Assembly (NCBI GenBank): GCA_049281195.1
Contig: JBAPRR010000375.1
Span: forward strand, 1 to 10,613
DNA: 10,613 bases
Source of the DNA: JBAPRR01 sp049281195
Lineage (GTDB): Bacteria; Actinomycetota; Acidimicrobiia; Acidimicrobiales; CAVXTF01
Direction of reading: 5' to 3'
The notes under the pieces are model-generated. The model did not search any database. It was given only the letters and a program-made list of their open reading frames with translations, and was not told the origin of the DNA. A program made the translations under genes and the position numbers. Each line of letters starts with the position of its first letter. Position 1 is the stretch's first letter. Positions 7,228-10,613 of the stretch are shown one piece after another.

Positions 7228-8232
7228 ATGACGATTGCGGCAAGCAGTAGATCGTTCGTGGTGGGGAGAAGCATCGGCAACCTCAAGAACATTGACGGCC
7301 GGCGCCGACACATATTCGCTGTAGTTACGGCGATGCTGAGCATTGGAGTCTGCTTGACCTCGTGTTCGGGTCCCGGGGCGACTGATACTCAAACGAGATT
7401 GACCTACTGCGCGCCTGGAGGCGTCGGGCAGTCACTCGATCTATACACCCCGATCCCTGCACCTACTTCCCCGGTCGCCACGGTCGTCTATGTACACGGC
7501 GGGGGATGGACTTCAGGAAATGACCAGCTATCACCTTTCATGAAGTCGATCGCGAATGGTGTCATCGCATCAGGAATGATCTTTGTGTCGCTTAATTATC
7601 GCCTTGCACCTCGATACCGATGGCCCGATCAGATCGAGGACGTGAAGTGCGCCATCCGCTTCTTGAGGCAAAATGCCAAGCGCTTGAGGGTCGATCCCGC
7701 AAGCATCGGTGCGATCGGTGACAGTGCCGGTGCGCAACTAGTCGAGATTCTCGGGCTGGCGGGACCTAGCGCGGGCTTTGACGTCGGCCAGTACGCCTCG
7801 GAGTCAAGCTCGGTCAAGGCGGTGGTGGACCTTTACGGGCCGTCGGATCTCACGACGCCGGACTGGGCCGGATATTCATTCCTGAAAATCTACGCACAAC
7901 AAGAGTTTGGCCAACAGTTAGGACAGCCGACTAAAGAGCTCGCCACCTCCAGCGCGATTTCGTATATCAGGCGCGGTGCCCCGCCATTCCTGATCATTCA
8001 TGGAGTCGACGACACGATTGTTCCTGTGAGTCAGTCTCAAGACCTTGCACGGCGTCTGACCGCCGCAGGTGACGCAGCCACCTTGGTGCTGGTCAGAAAT
8101 GCCGGGCACGGATTGATTCATGCTGGGAGTGGACCCACCCTCCCGAGCTTGACTCAGTTGAGGAGCCAGATCGTAGATTTCCTATCTCATGAACTGGGAC
8201 AACAGGCGATTCCCACTGAAAACGGCCCATAG
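7228..8232 (+). CDS. Lipoprotein alpha/beta-hydrolase, esterase-like
   Basis: This 334-residue protein would hydrolyse ester bonds of an unidentified substrate outside the cytoplasmic membrane. It has an arginine-rich n-region (GRRRH, 24-28), a hydrophobic core and the lipobox LTSC, with Cys46 as the probable lipidated residue. The alpha/beta-hydrolase core follows: the oxyanion-hole motif HGGGW (90-94), LNYRLAP (122-128), the nucleophile elbow GDSAG with Ser166, the acid Asp262 in HGVDDTIVP, and His294 in NAGHG. All members of a Ser-Asp-His triad are therefore present. HGGG plus GDSAG places it with the hormone-sensitive-lipase/BD-FAE-like esterases, a large group including feruloyl and acetyl-carbohydrate esterases as well as general carboxylesterases; the specificity cannot be read. 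ATG 7228 has GGAAGG three bases upstream, a short spacing. A start nearer the signal sequence is possible. It lies 328 bases after the beta-helix gene in the same direction. Confidence 0.88.
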   Translation: MTIAASSRSFVVGRSIGNLKNIDGRRRHIFAVVTAMLSIGVCLTSCSGPGATDTQTRLTYCAPGGVGQSLDLYTPIPAPTSPVATVVYVHGGGWTSGNDQLSPFMKSIANGVIASGMIFVSLNYRLAPRYRWPDQIEDVKCAIRFLRQNAKRLRVDPASIGAIGDSAGAQLVEILGLAGPSAGFDVGQYASESSSVKAVVDLYGPSDLTTPDWAGYSFLKIYAQQEFGQQLGQPTKELATSSAISYIRRGAPPFLIIHGVDDTIVPVSQSQDLARRLTAAGDAATLVLVRNAGHGLIHAGSGPTLPSLTQLRSQIVDFLSHELGQQAIPTENGP

Positions 8233-8330
8233 CGCGACTCCGTGTCTGCTTGCTCGTTAGCGTGTGCTCATGTCGCAGGCCTCGGGGCTTCGAAACAGAG
8301 CTTTCGATTCACGAAAGTCCTGGTCAGCGG

Positions 8331-8372
8331 TGCGCCCCTCGGGATTCGAACCCGAAACCTGCGGATTAAGAG
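8331..8372 (-). other. tRNA-Lys(CUU) 3' fragment, attachment-site scar
   Basis: Read on the minus strand, these 42 bases fit a tRNA exactly from the anticodon loop to the discriminator: loop CTCTTAA with anticodon CTT (8366-8372), 3' anticodon strand TCCGC (8361-8365), variable loop AGGTT, T stem TCGGG/CCCGA around loop TTCGAAT (8339-8355), acceptor 3' strand GGGGCGC (8332-8338) and discriminator A (8331). The 5' half is absent: the next bases do not pair with TCCGC, and there is no D arm or 5' acceptor strand upstream. Exact truncation at the anticodon loop is the usual core of tyrosine-integrase attachment sites in tRNA genes. It is not a working tRNA. Confidence 0.8.
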
Positions 8373-8391
8373 AGGGTTCTGGTCTCTCTTA
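8367..8391. repeat. Inverted repeat across the tRNA-fragment boundary
   Basis: TAAGAGAG (8367-8374) and CTCTCTTA (8384-8391) are perfect 8-bp inverted arms around the 9-base spacer GGTTCTGGT. The left arm lies mostly inside the anticodon loop of the tRNA fragment and the right arm in the presumed element DNA. Short inverted arms around a 6-9-base spacer are what a tyrosine recombinase core site looks like, so this may be the crossover site. An ordinary hairpin is the alternative. Confidence 0.45.
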
Positions 8392-8508
8392 GCGGTTGCT
8401 GGCGCTTGCCGGAAGTTGCCGTGACCAGCATGTTTAATGGAGGACGCATAGTCGGCGTGCGTGGCATTTCCGGCGTTTTGTAGTCACGGCGTAGTCACGA
8501 CTTGCTGC

Positions 8509-8727
8509 CTATCCGGCGTTGTTCCAATTCTCCAGAGGTATGTCGGCTTCTTTCAGCAGTTGATCGACCAAGGGACCGCTGATGTCCCCACCATGGTCAT
8601 TGGGAATCCTCAAGAGAAGCTTGCCTCGACGCATGAACTGGTGATTGGTTCCTTGCTCTGGCGGACCAAAACCAAGCTTTCGAAACCGCTTGATCAGCTT
8701 GCGACGTGCGATCGGACCAGCTCCCAC
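8509..8727 (-). CDS. hicA: HicA-family toxin (mRNA interferase-like)
   Basis: HicA toxins are small double-stranded-RNA-binding-fold proteins that bind and cleave mRNA, stopping growth unless neutralised by HicB. This 72-residue protein matches the family layout: a basic N-terminal helix ARRKLIKRFRKLGF (7-20), then GTNHQFMRRGKLLLRIPN, where His29 sits at the position of the conserved catalytic His, then HGGDIS (45-50) and the C-terminal helix GPLVDQLLKEADIP. Length is normal for the family. The GTG start at 8727 lies 4 bases after the TAA of the upstream HicB-like gene, so translation is probably coupled; no strong ribosome binding site of its own is visible. The antitoxin-before-toxin order is found in many hicBA modules. 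The frame is open and all key features are present, so it looks functional. Confidence 0.85.
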   Translation of the reverse strand: MGAGPIARRKLIKRFRKLGFGPPEQGTNHQFMRRGKLLLRIPNDHGGDISGPLVDQLLKEADIPLENWNNAG

Positions 8728-8731
8728 TCAC

Positions 8732-9112
8732 TTATAGCCAGTTGAGGTTGATGCTCTCCAGCTCCGGGATGTCTTTGTCACCATCCGCGATTTTCAGGTT
8801 CACCCAATCCTTGATGACGCCGCGAAGCTCGCTCAATGCGGCCGCCTCATCGGCGCCGGTAGCCCAGACCCCTGGGAGGCGTGGCACAAATGCATACCAT
8901 TCTGTCGACTCAAGAAGCTTCGTCTGAGCCTTGCGCATCGCCACATCAACGAACCTCTCGATCAACTGAAGTGGCAGAGTGGAAAATTCTGGGCCGGCGT
9001 CCGCGCCTAAGAGGATTTCGACGTGCTTCTCTTCGGCCCACACAGCAGAAGGGAACCCGCGTGGGCGCGCTCGCAGTGGCGCGATCTGCCAGTCATCAGC
9101 AACGGTACTCAT
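8732..9112 (-). CDS. hicB: HicB-like antitoxin
   Basis: This 126-residue protein is the likely antitoxin partner of the HicA-like toxin just downstream. The C-terminal half has the HicB-type pattern WYAFVPRLPGVWATG (72-86), then the helix ADEAAALSELRGVIKDWVNLKI and ADGDKDIPELESINL, as in the RNase H-like HicB fold; no separate DNA-binding domain follows. ATG 9112 overlaps the stop of the preceding gene (ATGA), a strong sign of translational coupling. Family members generally begin near the helix IERFVDVAMRKA (51-62), so residues 1-48 (ending PEFSTLP) are either an unusual N-terminal extension or mark a wrongly chosen start; an internal GTG or ATG around residues 57-59 is the alternative. The 4-base gap to hicA and the shared strand make a three-gene operon. 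Confidence 0.8.
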   Translation of the reverse strand: MSTVADDWQIAPLRARPRGFPSAVWAEEKHVEILLGADAGPEFSTLPLQLIERFVDVAMRKAQTKLLESTEWYAFVPRLPGVWATGADEAAALSELRGVIKDWVNLKIADGDKDIPELESINLNWL

Positions 9113-9375
9113 GAAGCACCCCCGTCTTTCCTTAAGTGGTCAGGTGCGCTTACGACCACCAGGTTTGCGTTTCCAACCATGTACATAGGGCTACCTTCGG
9201 GGTCATACTCCCCGTCAACCTTGAGGATCTCGGTAACGACAGCCTTGAAGCGGATCACGGTGCCGTCGTCGACGAGATACTCGTTCCAGTGCTCACCTGC
9301 GCTCTGAAACGACACGACCGATGCCTCCGCCTGACGTCCGTCTGGCAGGTTTACCTTCCGCCTGTTGCCTGGCAT
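9109..9375 (-). CDS. Unrecognised 88-aa protein leading the hicBA operon
   Basis: The protein family is not one I can name. The 88 residues are mainly beta-strand-like, with alternating hydrophobics: KVNLPDGRQAEASVVSF, EHWNEYLVDDGTVIRFKAVVTEIL, then PMYMVGNANLVVVSAP. This suggests a small barrel (SH3-like or similar), cytoplasmic, without signal or membrane segments. DGT followed by VIRFKAVVTEI looks like a conserved core. The start ATG 9375 is chosen because the folded-looking part begins here; GAGGAG lies about 13 bases upstream, a long spacing. The frame extends to 9546 with a basic, uneven sequence that I consider untranslated. Its stop overlaps the hicB ATG, so it is first in a coupled operon with hicB and hicA and may modulate the toxin-antitoxin pair; that role is inferred from position only. 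Confidence 0.7.
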   Translation of the reverse strand: MPGNRRKVNLPDGRQAEASVVSFQSAGEHWNEYLVDDGTVIRFKAVVTEILKVDGEYDPEGSPMYMVGNANLVVVSAPDHLRKDGGAS

Positions 9376-9437
9376 GCGGTTGCGCTGTCTCCTCTTCTGC
9401 TTCGTGTCTAGCGACTTGCATTGTGCACGAAATGGAC

Positions 9438-9450
9438 ACGCCGTAGGCGT
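9438..9450. promoter_or_regulatory. Short inverted repeat upstream of hic operon
   Basis: ACGCC-GTA-GGCGT forms a perfect 5-bp inverted repeat about 65-75 bases before the start of the 88-aa gene. HicB-type complexes often repress their own operon by binding inverted repeats near the promoter, so this is a candidate operator. The arms are short and GC-rich, so a chance match is quite possible. Confidence 0.25.
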
Positions 9451-9602
9451 CAGGGTAAACGGTACGTGCTCGGGGTCGGGCCGTCCATCCGCAATATTGA
9501 GAAACGGCCACACAACTTTGGTTTTGTCGGCCCCTGAAGTACACACTCAAGTTTACAAGGCACCCATCGAGTGTCCAGGGAGGGAAACGCCGGGCACATT
9601 GC

Positions 9603-9631
9603 TTGACTCCCGGGCCCCAAAGGCCGATGCT
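9603..9631 (+). promoter_or_regulatory. Possible promoter for the plus-strand cassette
   Basis: TTGACT (9603-9608) matches the -35 consensus in five of six bases. A 17-base spacer leads to GATGCT (9626-9631), which keeps A2, T3 and T6 of a -10 box. Transcription would begin near 9638, just before the hairpin at 9652-9684 and about 80 bases before GTG 9716. The weak -10 keeps this tentative. Confidence 0.3.
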
Positions 9632-9640
9632 TACCCCGCA

Positions 9641-9684
9641 AACAACAGAAAGCCGCCGGCGCCCGCGTGACCGGGCCCGGCGGC
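9641..9684 (-). terminator. Strong hairpin, reads as minus-strand terminator
   Basis: GCCGCCGG (9652-9659) pairs with CCGGCGGC (9677-9684), and inside it GCCCG (9661-9665) pairs with CGGGC (9672-9676) around loop CGTGAC. This gives 13 base pairs with one bulged C at 9660. On the minus strand the stem is followed by TTTCTGTTGTTT (complement of 9640-9651), the layout of an intrinsic terminator. On the plus strand no T-run follows, so there it would only be a leader hairpin. Confidence 0.6.
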
Positions 9685-9715
9685 GTGGACGACGCCTACA
9701 AAGGAGGCATCGCCA

Positions 9716-9826
9716 GTGAAGAAGGTATTTCGGACAGCGGCCCAATTCGTGGACCGCCCGACATCCCCCCTGATCTGCGCTCCTTGCCTCTTCGCGGGCG
9801 TCCTAAGCCCCAGGAGGGCAATGTGA
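9716..9826 (+). CDS. 36-aa small protein, unrecognised
   Basis: A short frame starts at GTG 9716 and reads VKKVFRTAAQFVDRP, then TSPLICAPCLFAGVLSPRRAM. It is supported by a near-perfect ribosome binding site, AAAGGAGG (about 9700-9707), 8 bases before the start, and by a stop overlapping the start of the next gene in ATGTGA. It has a basic N-terminus, a single short hydrophobic stretch with a CxxC pair (about residues 21-24) and a basic end. It is too short and too weakly hydrophobic to call a membrane protein. It could be a real small protein or a leader peptide whose translation opens the AGGAGG site of the 123-aa gene. I do not recognise it; the coupling is seen, the role is unknown. Confidence 0.5.
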   Translation: MKKVFRTAAQFVDRPTSPLICAPCLFAGVLSPRRAM

Positions 9827-10194
9827 GCGAAAAGAACCCTGAACTGCTCAAGGATTGGGACGACCAGAAGGGCCGAGAATTCATCAGTTCGATGATGATG
9901 GACCCGACCGTCCTTGCCGACCTCTCAGAGACCGTCGGGGAGGACGCAACCCCGATCCTTCTTCAGGCGATTTGCCGCGAGGTCGTGAAGAACGGGATCG
10001 AGCTGATGGAGTTGAAGGAACGGGTCGACGGAGTTGTCGAGGGGACTCGCCCGCTCGTGAACGGGCTACTGGGATTCAACGCATCAGAGCCCAAACCTGA
10101 ATGGGACACCGAATATGCCGAGGTGCAAGCGGGCATTCACGACGTGGGTCGACGCATCCGTGAAGGCGCTGGCCTCGAACCGTTGGGGGTCTGA
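9823..10194 (+). CDS. Unrecognised 123-aa helical acidic protein
   Basis: The protein is not recognised. GTG 9823 is chosen over the longer frame from 9667 because AGGAGGG (9812-9818) lies 4 bases upstream and the sequence becomes protein-like only here (SEKNPELLKDWDDQKG); the extension is proline-rich shadow. The product is soluble, acidic and mostly helical: REFISSMMMDPTVLADL (about 18-34), then EDATPILLQAICREVVKNGIELMELKERVDGVVEG (about 40-74), and an amphipathic C-terminus (YAEVQAGIHDVGRRIREG). No catalytic motif, zinc site or transmembrane segment is visible. It overlaps the 36-aa frame by 4 bases and its TGA lies one base before the ATG of the next gene, so the three form one transcription unit. 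It is probably an element-encoded accessory protein; any specific function would be a guess. Confidence 0.65.
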   Translation: MSEKNPELLKDWDDQKGREFISSMMMDPTVLADLSETVGEDATPILLQAICREVVKNGIELMELKERVDGVVEGTRPLVNGLLGFNASEPKPEWDTEYAEVQAGIHDVGRRIREGAGLEPLGV

Positions 10195-10195
10195 C

Positions 10196-10381
10196 ATGAC
10201 CCACCCTCGCCCGATGAGCGCCGCGAAGAGGAAGGCCATCGACGACCGGCTCGAACAGATTCAGGATGAGGTCAACGTCCTCGATGCGGAGATCAGGGAG
10301 CTCGCTCGACTTTGCAAGGTGGACGTCCCGGCACGACGCCGTGCTCGACGATCTCCACAAAGGAAGACCGGGCCGACCTGA
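10196..10381 (+). CDS. Unrecognised 61-aa coiled-coil/basic-tail protein
   Basis: The 61-residue frame begins at ATG 10196, one base after the stop of the 123-aa gene, with a GGGGG run 6 bases upstream. Residues about 9-38 (AAKRKAIDDRLEQIQDEV, then NVLDAEIRELARLCK) show a heptad-like pattern of I/L/V and suit a short coiled coil. The C-terminus is strongly basic (ARRRARRSPQRK) and could contact nucleic acid. A second in-frame ATG at 10214 (MSAAKRK) would shorten it by six residues. It is the last gene of the cassette and is followed by a hairpin. I do not recognise the family; a small coiled-coil DNA- or partner-binding protein is the most that can be said. Confidence 0.55.
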   Translation: MTHPRPMSAAKRKAIDDRLEQIQDEVNVLDAEIRELARLCKVDVPARRRARRSPQRKTGPT

Positions 10382-10413
10382 CCCATCACACCCACCACGT
10401 AACCCCAGCGATT

Positions 10414-10440
10414 CGACCCGGCCAATGTGCCGGGTCGTTT
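10414..10440. terminator. Hairpin between convergent genes at right end
   Basis: CGACCCGGC (10414-10422) and GCCGGGTCG (10429-10437) form a perfect 9-bp stem with loop CAATGT, followed on the plus strand by TTT. It lies 33 bases after the stop of the 61-aa gene and 8 bases before the stop of the minus-strand gene at the edge, so it can serve both. The T-run is short, as is common in high-GC bacteria. Confidence 0.7.
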
Positions 10441-10447
10441 CGCGCTT

Positions 10448-10613
10448 TCACGAGTCGGCAGTCGCCCGTACGGCTCCCAGCCATTCCGAGAGCTTGGCTG
10501 TCCCGATGACGGCATCGGCAGCGGCAGTCGGGATCTTGTAGCGATCGATCAGATCCTCGACGGTCTCGATGTTCAGCTCGATGAGCAGAAGCGACACCCG
10601 CGCCGTCAGAAAA
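10448..10613 (-). CDS. C-terminal fragment of an unknown protein
   Basis: A minus-strand frame is open from the right edge to TGA at 10448-10450 (54 complete codons before the stop). It reads FLTARVSLLLIELNIETV, then EDLIDRYKIPTAAADAVIGT, and ends KLSEWLGAVRATADS. The helical, hydrophobic-patterned sequence and absence of stops suggest real coding, but the piece is too short to assign a family. EDLIDRYKIP is a helix-turn stretch without a recognised motif. It is convergent with the plus-strand cassette and shares the hairpin at 10414-10440 with it. Its start is outside the window. Confidence 0.5.
   Translation of the reverse strand, partial: FLTARVSLLLIELNIETVEDLIDRYKIPTAAADAVIGTAKLSEWLGAVRATADS

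Larger units (their letters stand above)
9376..9715. other. Divergent promoter region of the element
   Basis: These 340 bases separate the minus-strand hic operon from the plus-strand cassette starting at 9716 and should carry both promoters. They contain a small inverted repeat (9438-9450), a possible plus-strand promoter (9603-9631), a strong hairpin (9652-9684) and the ribosome binding site of the 36-aa gene. Frames running through it (for example the 5' extension of the 88-aa gene) lack convincing protein sequence. Confidence 0.5.
8373..10613. mobile_element. Inferred integrated element, left end only
   Basis: The boundary is inferred from the tRNA-Lys 3' fragment. Because that fragment lies on the minus strand with its 3' end pointing left, DNA to its right is on the element side. 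The content fits: a toxin-antitoxin cassette, tightly packed small unrecognised genes, strong hairpins and no housekeeping gene. No integrase, replication or capsid gene is seen within this 2.2 kb, so whether it is a prophage, an integrative plasmid or a satellite-like island cannot be decided. The right end is outside the window. Confidence 0.5.

Noticed and set aside
6916..7392. 158-aa minus-strand frame
   Set aside because: It overlaps the esterase signal peptide, has no ribosome binding site or recognisable domain, and its composition is not protein-like.
8242..8424. 60-aa plus-strand frame containing GAPLGIRTRNLRIKRG
   Set aside because: This is the well-known false protein obtained by translating the antisense of a tRNA 3' end; the bases are explained by the tRNA-Lys fragment.
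9023..9307. 94-aa plus-strand frame and other plus frames across 8881-9411
   Set aside because: They are antisense to the hic operon, where the minus-strand frames show real family motifs and coupled starts and stops.
1..10613. CRISPR array or tandem DNA repeats
   Set aside because: No regularly spaced identical repeats were seen; the only repetition is at protein level in the beta-helix and beta-propeller genes.

Overview
The window is high-GC DNA with GTG starts, strong AGGAGG-type ribosome binding sites and protein families that look actinobacterial. An Acidimicrobiia-like or other high-GC Gram-positive genome is my best guess from style alone. No rRNA or taxonomic marker gene is present.

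Layout. (1) 1-1486, minus: the first 495 codons of a transketolase, running off the left edge. (2) 1487-2847: a gene-poor stretch, then a wrecked gene for a secreted parallel beta-helix protein, broken by three frameshifts and an internal stop. (3) 2934-4091, minus: a small P-loop kinase-like protein and a DinB-fold protein, both apparently intact. (4) 4092-4748, plus: a non-coding stretch with a 13-bp palindrome, then a small intact protein resembling the ABM/ferredoxin-like fold. (5) 4748-5228: a decayed beta-propeller gene with about 42-residue repeats. (6) 5604-6899, plus: an open secreted beta-helix protein with a suspicious basic tail. (7) 7228-8232, plus: a lipoprotein alpha/beta-hydrolase (esterase-like) with a complete catalytic triad.

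(8) At 8331-8372 lies the exact 3' portion of a tRNA-Lys(CUU) gene, from the anticodon loop to the discriminator base, with no 5' half. This is the usual scar of an element integrated into a tRNA 3' end. The geometry (fragment on the minus strand, its 3' end pointing left) predicts host DNA to the left and integrated element to the right, with the intact tRNA-Lys beyond the right edge.

(9) 8373-10613 has the character of an accessory element: a translationally coupled minus-strand cassette (88-aa unknown protein, HicB-like antitoxin, HicA-like toxin); a divergent plus-strand cassette of three small unrecognised proteins (36, 123 and 61 aa) packed with overlaps and short gaps; a very stable hairpin that reads as a minus-strand terminator; a second hairpin between convergent genes; and the C-terminus of an unknown minus-strand gene at the right edge. 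No integrase is visible.

How the genes work together: the left part is housekeeping (pentose phosphate pathway) followed by a region of exported or cell-surface proteins, several of them decaying beside an intact one. The right part is a candidate mobile island whose recognisable cargo is a toxin-antitoxin module. All assignments come from reading motifs by eye; no database search was run.
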